19,684 nucleotides of DNA from JBBAFS01 sp041655255 (lineage in GTDB: Bacteria > Spirochaetota > Spirochaetia > Sphaerochaetales > Sphaerochaetaceae): NCBI GenBank assembly GCA_041655255.1, contig JBBAFS010000028.1, positions 1-19,684 on the forward strand. The letters are read 5' to 3'. Position numbers and translations under genes: made by a program. How positions within the stretch are numbered: position 1 is the first letter of the stretch; each line of letters starts with the position of its first letter. Below the pieces are notes generated by a model. That model was not told where the DNA came from and did not search any database. It was given only the letters and a program-made list of their open reading frames with translations. Below are positions 1 to 7,748 of this stretch, one piece after another.

Positions 1-587
1 CCTGAGATATCTGAACCACCTCGGCTAAATGTCTTTACATTATTATCTGGTCCTGTCCCATAGAAACCTGGAATGACAATACCACCATCAATGTGAGAAA
101 GGCGCTTTTCGGCCAAGTCGTAGGTAACTTCATCGACTCTGCCATCATCAGTTAAACGGATGATATCGGCAGCATCGACAAAAGTAGAACCAAAGTTTTC
201 TGCAATCATCACTGCATTAAGGTATTCCCCACGACTTGCAGCGTAATTAGCGCTTTTCTCTTTTGGTAACTGTGTATAAATCGCATCGAGTTCTTTGTTC
301 ATTTTTGACTCATCGACACCAAGAGCATGAGCGATAGCTAAAATTCGGGTTCGAATTGTTGAAAATGGTTGATCAATAGAAGAGCCTTGTTGGGCAAGAC
401 GGTGACACTCTAAAAGAAGGTCGGTCACTTTCGTATCGTCTTTATGCTCCTTCCCAGGGGCCGATACAACCACCACCCTTCTACGTTCATCAGCTTGTAC
501 AATCTCTTTTACTTTCAAAATTTGTTGGGCATTGGCTAATGACGTTCCACCAAATTTACATACCCACGTCTCTCGTTGCTTGCTCAT
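1..587 (-). CDS. lysC: Aspartate kinase, N-terminal part (cut by the window edge)
   Basis: Aspartate kinase phosphorylates L-aspartate with ATP to give 4-phospho-L-aspartate; it is cytoplasmic and normally the first step to lysine, threonine and methionine. About 195 N-terminal residues are visible; the rest lies beyond the left edge. Seen: ATG at 587, preceded by an AGAGG-type ribosome site; the amino-acid kinase signature CKFGGTSLAN near residues 10-19; VVVVSAPGK near 38-46; ASRGEYLNAV in the middle; and the nucleotide/substrate motif FSRGGSDISG at the visible end. The regulatory ACT domains would lie in the missing part, so feedback class cannot be judged. It starts 36 bases after the second eutD-like gene and is co-oriented with the ectoine cluster, so it is probably the distal gene of that operon. 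This placement suggests a role beyond biosynthesis, possibly the reverse reaction during ectoine breakdown (inference). Confidence 0.93.
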   Translation of the reverse strand, partial: MSKQRETWVCKFGGTSLANAQQILKVKEIVQADERRRVVVVSAPGKEHKDDTKVTDLLLECHRLAQQGSSIDQPFSTIRTRILAIAHALGVDESKMNKELDAIYTQLPKEKSANYAASRGEYLNAVMIAENFGSTFVDAADIIRLTDDGRVDEVTYDLAEKRLSHIDGGIVIPGFYGTGPDNNVKTFSRGGSDIS

Positions 588-609
588 ATACACCTCTTAC
601 ACATCTTGT

Positions 610-624
610 ACACGAATATCGTGT
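610..624. repeat. Small inverted repeat between eutD paralogue and lysC
   Basis: ACACGA-ATA-TCGTGT: a 6-bp stem with a 3-base loop that overlaps the last base of the upstream gene's stop codon. It is too short and lacks a T-run to be called a terminator. It could be a minor RNA hairpin or chance. Confidence 0.25.
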
Positions 625-1793
625 TACTTAATAAATAATTGTTGGGGGAAATCGATGAACTTCTCAGCACCGGTTTCGGTCACTAAGAAAGGTTCACTAC
701 ACTCAAAGCCGTATGTATCTAACCAGATACCTGGCATAAAGTGGATCGTCATCCCCGGTTTTAATACTGTTTTATCTCCAGGACGGAGGCTCACAGTGTG
801 CTCTCCCCAATCTGGAACAAATGATAATCCAAATGAGTAACCAACACGGGAGGGTTTTTCAACACCAGTACCGACTAATTGGCTTCTCCATAGTTCTTCC
901 ACCTCTTCTGCTAACATTCCTGGGCCAATCCCGGCTAATGTCTTTTGAAGACCGTTTACCACAACATCACTGACGTGTTGAAGATCTTTTGGGGGTTCAC
1001 CCAGAAAGACCGTTCTTGATAGTGGTGCATGGTAGTGGTGGCGAGCTGAACCTAATTCTAAGAGCACCACATCCCCTTTTTGATACTTTCGTTCGCTATG
1101 GAATGTTAAGTGTGCTGTAGAAGTTCTCTCAGCCGATGGGATAATGGGGAAAATAGCAGGGGAATCTCCACCATAAGTTTCTGTTCCTCGGATTTGTTGA
1201 CCACTTACTAAAGCGGCCACCTCTTTCTCCCACTGCCCCTCTTCGATGGTATCGATAGCTAGTTGCATTGCTGTTTTAGTAATGGCACCAGCTTCTCTGA
1301 TATACTCAATTTCGGCAGCACTTTTAATGGTTTTTACCCATCCCACCAAGTTTTCACTATCGACGATATTAACACCTGGCAACTCTCGTTGCAAGGTAAG
1401 AAGCATTTTACCACTGAACCAATATCCATCCATCTCAACAGCTAAGGTGTTGCCTTTGCCTTTCATCAGTGAAGCAATATACTCCCCTGTGTGGATATAA
1501 CGAGATTGAACATATTCATCTTTGTATCCAAAAATATGGTCATCTGGAAGGTATGTGGTCATCCGAGCTGCATTTGAGTCTTGAGCACGACCAAACCAGA
1601 TGGGATGTGGATCTTTAAGATCGATAATAAGTCCTTGGTGAACATAAAACGACCACCCATCAAAACCAGTGAGATAGCTCATATGGCTGGGGTCCATCAC
1701 GAGCATTAACTCAATACCCCTGTGGTCCATTCGCTCTTTAACTAAATTCAATCTTCGAGCGTACTCTTGTTCTGTAAAAACGAGTTTTTTCAT
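624..1793 (-). CDS. Ectoine hydrolase-like M24 (creatinase-fold) protein, second paralogue
   Basis: 389 aa, of the DoeA/EutD group: M24 'pita-bread' proteins that open the ectoine ring to N-acetyl-2,4-diaminobutyrate rather than cleave peptides. Seen: N-terminal creatinase-like domain to about residue 160 with the family signature GFDGWSFYVHQ (43-53), then a C-terminal pita-bread domain. Usual M24 metal ligands are replaced: the first Asp position is Glu246 in LLELGS, the second lies in a HAP tripeptide (255-257), the His position reads GYSFG (318-322), and the later Glu position reads HFMPG (351-355). Metal loss with Glu at this position is typical of DoeA/EutD, where a Glu is the proposed nucleophile (known for the family, recalled). 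The start ATG has an AAGGGAGA site. It lies 12 bases after eutC and resembles the copy at 3799-4974, but is clearly diverged; it may prefer hydroxyectoine or another isomer (inference). Confidence 0.85.
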   Translation of the reverse strand: MKKLVFTEQEYARRLNLVKERMDHRGIELMLVMDPSHMSYLTGFDGWSFYVHQGLIIDLKDPHPIWFGRAQDSNAARMTTYLPDDHIFGYKDEYVQSRYIHTGEYIASLMKGKGNTLAVEMDGYWFSGKMLLTLQRELPGVNIVDSENLVGWVKTIKSAAEIEYIREAGAITKTAMQLAIDTIEEGQWEKEVAALVSGQQIRGTETYGGDSPAIFPIIPSAERTSTAHLTFHSERKYQKGDVVLLELGSARHHYHAPLSRTVFLGEPPKDLQHVSDVVVNGLQKTLAGIGPGMLAEEVEELWRSQLVGTGVEKPSRVGYSFGLSFVPDWGEHTVSLRPGDKTVLKPGMTIHFMPGIWLDTYGFECSEPFLVTETGAEKFIDFPQQLFIK

Positions 1794-1805
1794 CTTCGTC
1801 TCCCT

Positions 1806-2804
1806 TTAGCGAGGAACAACAATTCCAGCTTGTTCACGTTTAGCGATTTCAAATGCCATTAACGCAATCATGGTATCTTGAACACCAACACCTGTGAGAT
1901 CACACACGGTAATTTGATCATTGCTTGTTCGAGCAGGTTTACCACTGTTGATAATCTCACCAAGTTCTTTAATTGGGGTAGAATCGGTGACAATACCATC
2001 TTCTTTAGCTTTTCTCAGTTCTCCAAGACGGAAACTTTGGGCTTTTAAGTCACAGGCAATAATATCTGCTTTGGCAAAGACTCCACTGGTGAGTTCTTGT
2101 TTATCTTCGGCATCAGATCCCATTGATGTGATATGTAGGCCGGGGTGAATCCAATCAGCTTCGAGGTATCCTTTACGTGAAGGAGTTGTGGTAATGACAA
2201 TACCGGCTTGTTCAACTAACTCTTTACCACTTTCCATGCTGATCACTTCAATACCAAGGCGCTCTTTCATATCGCTCACAAAAGCCTCTTTTCGTTCATC
2301 AGTATCGATACTGAACATTAAAAGACGTTTGTATGGTTTTACAAGCATGAGAGCTTCTGCTTGGTAACGAGCTTGAACACCATTACCAAACACTCCAACG
2401 GTATCGACATCATCGGGAGCTAAATATTTGGCAGCAATGGCTCCAGCAGCAGCAGTACGCACTTGGGTAAGATACCCGTTGTCTAACAATACTGCTTCTA
2501 AGAATCCAGTTTCTGCACTGACGACCAACATTTGTCCACTTTGTGAAGGAAGACCAATGTCGGGGTTTTGGAAAAATCCACTGGCAATTTTAATAGCCAT
2601 AGAAGGTAGTCCTTTAATAAAGGCACTTTTAATATCGACTTCTCCGTTCTTTTCATGAACTGGAAGCATCATAATAGGTGGAACTAATGCATTGCCGTTG
2701 GCAAGTTCAGAAAATCCTTTCTCAACTTGGGCGATTACTTCCATATCTAACTGTACAAACTGACGGAGCTCTTGCTCCGATAATACTCGAATTCCATCAC
2801 TCAT
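1806..2804 (-). CDS. eutC: EutC-like ornithine cyclodeaminase/mu-crystallin family protein
   Basis: 332 aa, full length for the ornithine cyclodeaminase/mu-crystallin family, cytoplasmic. Seen: a substrate-binding region with Lys72 in AIKIASGFFQNP, Arg116 in LTQVRTAAAG, and a Rossmann NAD(P) site with GNGVQARYQAEAL (140-152). The stretch FFQNPDIGLPSQSG followed by LLDNGYLTQVRTAAAG is what I recognise from EutC proteins of ectoine-utilisation clusters, rather than from true ornithine cyclodeaminases. Known: EutC accompanies EutB, and the two are thought to act in conversion of hydroxyectoine to ectoine, with EutC as the reductase-like partner. Its ATG overlaps the eutB stop by 4 bases (ATGA), so the two are probably translationally coupled. 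The exact substrate cannot be read from sequence; an imine reductase or another cyclodeaminase activity is the alternative. Confidence 0.88.
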   Translation of the reverse strand: MSDGIRVLSEQELRQFVQLDMEVIAQVEKGFSELANGNALVPPIMMLPVHEKNGEVDIKSAFIKGLPSMAIKIASGFFQNPDIGLPSQSGQMLVVSAETGFLEAVLLDNGYLTQVRTAAAGAIAAKYLAPDDVDTVGVFGNGVQARYQAEALMLVKPYKRLLMFSIDTDERKEAFVSDMKERLGIEVISMESGKELVEQAGIVITTTPSRKGYLEADWIHPGLHITSMGSDAEDKQELTSGVFAKADIIACDLKAQSFRLGELRKAKEDGIVTDSTPIKELGEIINSGKPARTSNDQITVCDLTGVGVQDTMIALMAFEIAKREQAGIVVPR

Positions 2805-3793
2805 GAGTGTACTCCTTTTTGTATGACTGAGAGATAGAGTGCCTCATCGACATTCTGTCCCGTAAGTGGCATAACCACATGTTTTCCTTGAACGTTATAT
2901 TTGTTGTGTAATAGGGCAGCGACCCCTACAGCTGCAGAGCCCTCTGCGACAAGACCGTGATGAGAAAAGAGATATCGCATAGCAACCTCAATTTCATCTT
3001 CATCGATAAGAATATGGTCATCTACATACTTCTCTATTAAGGCCATGGTGTAAAAGTTCTCTCTTCCAATCCCACCTAGAAGTGAGTCAGCTAAGGTATC
3101 TTGTTCTTTGATATCGGCCGGTTTCCCTATTTTAAGAGACTCTACCATTGCAGGGGAACGACTAATTGAGACTCCTACGATCTTCACACTCGGTTTAAGA
3201 CTCTTCATGGTCATCGCTATTCCCGCCAAGAGTCCACCGCCACTTAATGGGACTAACATGGTATCTACATCGGGATTTTGACCTAAGATCTCTAAAGCAA
3301 TAGTCCCCTGGCCCGCAATAACCCGTGGGTCATCAAATGGGACAACAGGAATATAACCTTCACTCTCTTTTAATTCGGCGTATCGATCTTCTGCCTCATC
3401 TTGAGAATTTCCGTAAATGACGGGAGTTCCCCCCAATTGCTTCACCGCATCAACTCGGTATTGAGGAACTCGATTTGAGAGACACACATATGCATCAATG
3501 CCCACTTGGTGGGCTACATACGAGACTGCTCTTCCATGGTTTCCCGTTGAGAAGGTGATTACACCCTTTTCTCTCTCCTCATCGGAGAGAGAAAGGATAG
3601 TATTTGTAGCACCTCTCACTTTAAACGAGCCTGTTGGTTGAAGTAGTTCTAATTTTAATCCAACATAGTGCGCTCCTACCATTGAGGCAAGATGATCTGC
3701 ACTAAGAATTGGGGTTTCATCGACTATCTCATACACCCGCTCTCCAGCGGCCCACACATCGGCAATCGTTGGTAATGTGATATGCTTACTCAT
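2801..3793 (-). CDS. eutB: EutB-like PLP-dependent hydroxyectoine utilisation dehydratase (threonine dehydratase family)
   Basis: 330 aa, fold-type II PLP enzyme, the length of a catabolic threonine dehydratase without a regulatory ACT tail. Seen: the PLP lysine Lys58 in TGSFKVRGA, the asparagine loop STGNHGRA (82-89), the phosphate-binding glycine loop PLSGGGLLAG (182-191), and a C-terminal region with VAEGSAAVGVAAL and LTGQNVD. The motifs SQDEAEDRY and FDDPRVIAGQGT fit the EutB branch found next to EutC in ectoine clusters. Known: this family eliminates water from beta-hydroxy amino acids; in hydroxyectoine use it is thought to remove the hydroxyl group together with EutC and EutA. It starts 5 bases after the upstream DoeA/EutD gene and overlaps eutC by 4 bases. 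A plain threonine/serine dehydratase is the alternative, but the neighbours argue against it. Confidence 0.88.
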   Translation of the reverse strand: MSKHITLPTIADVWAAGERVYEIVDETPILSADHLASMVGAHYVGLKLELLQPTGSFKVRGATNTILSLSDEEREKGVITFSTGNHGRAVSYVAHQVGIDAYVCLSNRVPQYRVDAVKQLGGTPVIYGNSQDEAEDRYAELKESEGYIPVVPFDDPRVIAGQGTIALEILGQNPDVDTMLVPLSGGGLLAGIAMTMKSLKPSVKIVGVSISRSPAMVESLKIGKPADIKEQDTLADSLLGGIGRENFYTMALIEKYVDDHILIDEDEIEVAMRYLFSHHGLVAEGSAAVGVAALLHNKYNVQGKHVVMPLTGQNVDEALYLSVIQKGVHS

Positions 3794-3798
3794 AACAA

Positions 3799-4974
3799 TT
3801 ACTTGTTATAGATGATATCTACTGGATAGTCGTAGAACTCTTCGATTCCGTTTTCAGTAATTGCAAACGATGCATCGATTTCGAATCCAACTTCATCAAG
3901 CCAAATGCCAGGAATCAAGTGAACTGCCATGTTTTTTTGCATCACTGTTTTATCGCCTGGGCGGAAGCTGATGGTGTGCTCACCCCAATCAGGTGGATAG
4001 TTAACACCAATAGAGTATCCGAGGCGAGACTCCTTAACGATTCCAGATTTGCTAATTGCCTCTCTCCATTTAGCTTCAATGCTCTCAGCGGTGACACCAG
4101 GTTTAATGTAATCGAGTGTCTCTGCTAATCCGTCGATAACAACTTTAGCAGTATCAACGAGGATTTGAGGAGCTTTTTCACCTAAGTAGATAGTTCGAGC
4201 AATAGGGGCATGGTAGTGCTTATACACTCCAGCAAGCTCTAAAAGAACTGCTTCATCTTTCACAAATGGTTTATCTTCCCATGTTAAGTGAGGTGTCTTT
4301 GTTGCTTCACCGGGCATAATGAGAGGAACGATTGATGGATAATCTCCACCAAACTCTTTTGTTCCAGCATATTGTGCTCGGACGATTTCACTTGCAGCAT
4401 CACACTCTCTCACTCCAGGGCGAATGTGTTTTGCAGCAGCATCCATTACTTTCACAGCAATAGCACCTGCACGACGAAGGAACTCTAATTCTGCGTCAGA
4501 TTTTACAACACGGACCCAGTTCACAAGACTTGTTGCATCAACAAACTTTGCATTTGGGAGTGTCTTTTGTAAAGAGACATACGCTTGAGCGGTAAAGTAG
4601 TATTGATCCATCTCTAAGCCTACAGTCTTTTTATCTAATTTATGTTTAATCAAAAGTTCGCCAACAAAGTCCATGGGGTGACGCTCTAAAGATTGAACAT
4701 AGTTATCAGCATATTCATAAATACTTTCGTTACTTAACACACTTGTGATACGTGCACCATTGGCGTCCATACCACGACCTACCCACATAGGCTCTTCTTT
4801 ATCAAGAGCAACAATGACACATTGGTGAACATAAAAGCTCCACCCATCGTATCCTGTTAGGTAGTTCATATTCGCTGGGTCGACACTGATAAGAACATCA
4901 ATTCCTTTCTCTTGCATCGACTGTTTTGTTTTGGCTACACGTGCCAAATACTCTTCTTTTGCAAACACTGCCAT
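3799..4974 (-). CDS. doeA: Ectoine hydrolase DoeA/EutD (M24 family)
   Basis: 391 aa, cytoplasmic hydrolase that opens the ectoine ring to N-acetyl-L-2,4-diaminobutyrate. Seen: GYDGWSFYVHQCV (41-53) in the N-terminal domain, RHPMDFVGEL (98-107), and a C-terminal pita-bread domain with KEFGGDYPSIVPL (206-218), TPHLTWEDKP (227-236), LLELAG carrying Glu246, HYHAPIARTIYLG (253-265), and PPDWGEHTISFRPGDKT (317-333 approx.). The M24 metal ligands are substituted, as expected for this non-peptidase branch. Of the two copies in the window this one carries the canonical DoeA motifs more fully. The start is firm: ATG preceded by AAGGAGGT. It sits between the racemase-like gene (19 bases upstream) and eutB (5 bases downstream). 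The alternative, a Xaa-Pro dipeptidase, is unlikely because the ligands are missing. Confidence 0.92.
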   Translation of the reverse strand: MAVFAKEEYLARVAKTKQSMQEKGIDVLISVDPANMNYLTGYDGWSFYVHQCVIVALDKEEPMWVGRGMDANGARITSVLSNESIYEYADNYVQSLERHPMDFVGELLIKHKLDKKTVGLEMDQYYFTAQAYVSLQKTLPNAKFVDATSLVNWVRVVKSDAELEFLRRAGAIAVKVMDAAAKHIRPGVRECDAASEIVRAQYAGTKEFGGDYPSIVPLIMPGEATKTPHLTWEDKPFVKDEAVLLELAGVYKHYHAPIARTIYLGEKAPQILVDTAKVVIDGLAETLDYIKPGVTAESIEAKWREAISKSGIVKESRLGYSIGVNYPPDWGEHTISFRPGDKTVMQKNMAVHLIPGIWLDEVGFEIDASFAITENGIEEFYDYPVDIIYNK

Positions 4975-4993
4975 GCTAACCTCCTTATTACTC

Positions 4994-5731
4994 CTACATA
5001 AAGCCGTGGTAGGTCTGTTTTACAACAGTACTGTGGACATAGTTAATCATCGAAACATAGTCAAACACAGGTAAACCTGTCGCCTCCTGCACTGCCTTGG
5101 CATATGGTGGGAGCATACTACACTCCAGATGGAGTGCTTTAATGTTTGGATATGTTGAAATAAGGTTAACAGCACGCTGAACAACAGCTTTTTCTACTAA
5201 TTCAGTATCTAAGAAACCTTGTTCTTCAAATACCGCTTCATAAAAGTGTTCATCATCTTCCAATCCGACAATACGAAGACGCTTTTGTAGATCTTCGCCT
5301 ATCCCAGAATCCTCTAATAGCGAGGGGGTAAGTGAAACACTATTTGCTGTAACTACACCTATTTCATCCTTTTCACCAATGATTAAGCTCATAAAAGGAA
5401 TTTGGAGCAAACTTGTAAGAAATATGGGGAGATCTAATTCAGAAGCGAGACGCTTTTGAAACATTGCTAGAAATCCACAATCTCCTGTGATTGCCCGAAC
5501 TCCCTCCTCCTTAAGCTCGATAGCTGCCTCTTTGACAACATCGTACATACTTACATCATGGGCGAACATTTTTTCAACCGACAACCCCTTCACCCGTTTA
5601 AAGCGGACAGCAAAGGGGTATGTGGTTGCATTAGCTGTATCTCCAGGGACATAGGGGACGAAATTCTCAATTAAGAGAATTCCGATTGACTCCCCATAGC
5701 TCACCTGTCGATTACGTACTCGAACTTTCAT
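4994..5731 (-). CDS. Asp/Glu/hydantoin-racemase superfamily protein in the eutA position
   Basis: 245 aa, a cytoplasmic protein of the cofactor-independent racemase superfamily. Seen: two candidate catalytic cysteines in matching halves, Cys85 in ITGDCGFLAMF and Cys204 in LHLECSMLPPY, each within a strand-turn typical of these pseudo-symmetric enzymes; IGVVTAN (124-130) begins the second domain. No signal peptide or membrane segment. It lies just upstream of doeA and 21 bases after dctM. Known: in classical ectoine-utilisation operons the eutA gene (Asp/Glu racemase/maleate isomerase-like) lies beside eutB and eutC. This protein occupies that place, but I do not recognise it as a close EutA relative, so I give no symbol. 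It might epimerise or isomerise an intermediate of hydroxyectoine breakdown (inference). The ribosome site before its ATG is weak. Confidence 0.75.
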   Translation of the reverse strand: MKVRVRNRQVSYGESIGILLIENFVPYVPGDTANATTYPFAVRFKRVKGLSVEKMFAHDVSMYDVVKEAAIELKEEGVRAITGDCGFLAMFQKRLASELDLPIFLTSLLQIPFMSLIIGEKDEIGVVTANSVSLTPSLLEDSGIGEDLQKRLRIVGLEDDEHFYEAVFEEQGFLDTELVEKAVVQRAVNLISTYPNIKALHLECSMLPPYAKAVQEATGLPVFDYVSMINYVHSTVVKQTYHGFM

Positions 5732-5752
5732 ATCGTGTACTACCTACTACCC

Positions 5753-7030
5753 TTAAATACCTGCGATCGTTGGAATCCATGTAGCAATTCCAGGAAATGC
5801 GATAATGAGGACTGTTGCTAGTACTAATAAGGCAATAAATGGTCCAGTATTTCGAATAACCTCAAAGTATGGACGACGGAAGATTAATTGAGCTGTGAAA
5901 ATGTCACATCCAAATGGAGGTGTGGCAGATCCGATAGCTGCTTGTAATACCACAAGGGTTCCCAATAAGATTGGGTCAATTCCAGTCATTGCAACATAAG
6001 GTTGGAAAATTGGACTAAAGACGTAAATAGCAACAATAGGGTCAACAAACATACAAGCAACGAAATAGGTAATAACAACAACAATAATTAATTGTAATTT
6101 TGTTGGGTCAGTACCGATAATTGCTGGCATAACTTGTTGAGGAATTCTTAAGAAGCTAATGAGCCACGAAAAGACTTGTCCAGCTCCGACTAATACAAAG
6201 ACAACTCCAGTAACAATACCGACGTTCAGAAGGATTTCAACGAATTTCTTCCATGTGAGGGTTCTGTAGAGAAAGAGTTCTAAGATAAGAGCGTAGACAA
6301 CTCCTGCAGCTGCAGCTTCAGTTGGGCTAAAGAGTCCACCGTAGATTCCACCAATAATAAGAATGGGGAAACCAAGAACAGGAATACCCTCAATAAGAGC
6401 TTTCTTTTGTTCACTACGGCTCGCTTTTTCTAAAATGGCGATATGTTTAATCTTTGAATAGAAAAATACATAAATTGAGAACAGTGCAAAGATCAATAGC
6501 CCTGGCCCAATTCCTGCTAAAAAGAGTTTACCGATGGAGACTTGGTTAACAACTCCATAGACAATAAATCCAATTGAGGGGGGAATCAGTAAGGCAATAT
6601 CACTTGCGTTAATAATCAATGCAAGACTAAATGAACTGCTATATCCAGCTTTTAGCAACATAGGTCGCATCGTTCCACCAATAGCGGAAACAGTTGCTTG
6701 TGTTGATCCACTGACTGCACCGAACACGGTACAAGCAGCGTTTGTTGTAATTGCTAAACCACCAGGTACATGACCGACAAAAACTCGCACCATCTCTACA
6801 AGACGGGTTGCAGCTTTTCCGCTGGTCATAATATCAGCAGCTAAAATAAACATTGGTACAGCAATTAATGATGGTGGGGAGAACCCGTTAATCATTTGCT
6901 GAATAATAACTTCCGGTTTTATGGTGGGAAGTGCTACACCTAAATAGACCATCAATGGTGCTATAAGAGTGACGACAAAGGGGAATGCTAAAAAGAGCAT
7001 TGCAATCATTACTAAACCTACGGTACCCAT
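5753..7030 (-). CDS. dctM: TRAP transporter large permease (DctM type)
   Basis: 425 aa inner-membrane protein, the ion-coupled channel subunit of a tripartite ATP-independent periplasmic (TRAP) transporter. Seen: about a dozen hydrophobic segments along the whole length; the family motifs LLIPPSIGFIVYG (147-159), LFSPTEAAAAGVVYAL (233-248) and SATPPFGCDIFTA near residue 370. Length is normal for DctM. The start codon overlaps the dctQ stop by one base (TAATG), so it is translationally coupled to the small subunit. Known: TRAP systems take up organic acids and, in the TeaABC and UehABC types, ectoines, driven by a sodium gradient. The surrounding catabolic genes suggest ectoine or hydroxyectoine as cargo (inference); specificity lies in the binding protein, not here. 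Confidence 0.93.
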   Translation of the reverse strand: MGTVGLVMIAMLFLAFPFVVTLIAPLMVYLGVALPTIKPEVIIQQMINGFSPPSLIAVPMFILAADIMTSGKAATRLVEMVRVFVGHVPGGLAITTNAACTVFGAVSGSTQATVSAIGGTMRPMLLKAGYSSSFSLALIINASDIALLIPPSIGFIVYGVVNQVSIGKLFLAGIGPGLLIFALFSIYVFFYSKIKHIAILEKASRSEQKKALIEGIPVLGFPILIIGGIYGGLFSPTEAAAAGVVYALILELFLYRTLTWKKFVEILLNVGIVTGVVFVLVGAGQVFSWLISFLRIPQQVMPAIIGTDPTKLQLIIVVVITYFVACMFVDPIVAIYVFSPIFQPYVAMTGIDPILLGTLVVLQAAIGSATPPFGCDIFTAQLIFRRPYFEVIRNTGPFIALLVLATVLIIAFPGIATWIPTIAGI

Positions 7031-7665
7031 TATTCACCCTCCTTTACTTCAACTCTTTTGACATATTCATCAGCTTCAGCTCTGATTTTATCCATCATAG
7101 CTTCCTCTTCCTCAAATTCACTTTGTTGTTCAGGACTCAGCCATACATCTTTCTCTACAAAGTTTTTAATGACTGTTCTAAAGAACTGAATGGAAGCGAG
7201 AAAGAGTCCTACAGGAGCGATAATAATGTATAGCCAATAAGGATTTCCTAATGCTGGAGTTTTTGTTCCGCGCACTCTGAGTTGTTCCATGTATCTAAAA
7301 GCATAAATCGCTAAAATAAACATGGTAACAGCGCTGATCAAACTCACAAAAATAACAACGACTTTCTCTACCTTTTTAGGTAATAGTTCAATAATAGCAC
7401 CCATCCGAATGTGTCGGGCTTTACGGGCAGCATAACTTGTTCCAATAAAAGTCGTAAAAATAATTAATAGCTTTGAAAGCTCATCTGCAAAGTAAATACT
7501 TTGGCGAGCATTTCGAGCTATGACGTTTACAATAAGCAAAACAGCTAATAAACCAATACTCGTAGCAAGGATAAATGATTCGATTCTATCGATCCATTTG
7601 GTTAATCCGTGTCCAACTCGCATAATGGGGCTCACTGCTTTTTGCTCGTGTTCAGTGTTGCTCAT
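7030..7665 (-). CDS. dctQ: TRAP transporter small permease (DctQ type)
   Basis: About 211 aa from the ATG at 7665 (product begins MSNTEHEQKA). The open frame continues to an ATG at 7737, but that stretch is the hairpin at 7698-7737 and would add a non-homologous basic tail, so I prefer 7665, which has an AAGG ribosome site 6-9 bases upstream. Seen: four hydrophobic segments (SFILATSIGLLAVLLIVNVI; LLIIFTTFIGTSYAA; VVVIFVSLISAVTMFILAIY; YWLYIIIAPVGLFLASIQF), the family's normal topology, then a long acidic cytoplasmic tail of about 40 residues rich in E and K. Known: DctQ joins the large subunit to form the membrane complex. It overlaps dctM by one base. Confidence 0.9.
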   Translation of the reverse strand: MSNTEHEQKAVSPIMRVGHGLTKWIDRIESFILATSIGLLAVLLIVNVIARNARQSIYFADELSKLLIIFTTFIGTSYAARKARHIRMGAIIELLPKKVEKVVVIFVSLISAVTMFILAIYAFRYMEQLRVRGTKTPALGNPYWLYIIIAPVGLFLASIQFFRTVIKNFVEKDVWLSPEQQSEFEEEEAMMDKIRAEADEYVKRVEVKEGE

Positions 7666-7697
7666 GTGTGTTACCTTTTTTTTAAAACTAAACAGAT

Positions 7698-7737
7698 GTG
7701 GCATGTTTTCCGAATTTCTTCGGAAAACAGATGCCAC
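7698..7737 (-). promoter_or_regulatory. Intercistronic stem-loop between dctP and dctQ
   Basis: A long hairpin: arm GTGGCAT (7698-7704) plus GTTTTCCGAA (7705-7714), loop TTTC, then TTCGGAAAAC (7719-7728), a two-base AG bulge, and ATGCCAC (7731-7737). That gives 17 paired bases. On the transcribed minus strand no T-run follows directly, so it is not a classical terminator. Hairpins at this place after binding-protein genes commonly protect the upstream mRNA or cause partial termination, raising binding protein over permease (known for ABC and similar operons; inferred here). Confidence 0.7.
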
Positions 7738-7748
7738 TCATACCCTAC

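Noticed and set aside
532..840. Plus-strand open frame of 102 aa
   Set aside because: It lies antisense to lysC and the eutD paralogue, both with clear family motifs, and has no recognisable domain or ribosome site.
1806..5731. Ethanolamine utilisation (also named eut)
   Set aside because: The symbols clash, but these proteins are threonine-dehydratase, cyclodeaminase and M24 families, not ethanolamine ammonia-lyase or microcompartment proteins.
7666..7737. N-terminal extension of dctQ to an upstream ATG
   Set aside because: The extension is the translated hairpin at 7698-7737, and a better-placed ATG with a ribosome site exists at 7665.
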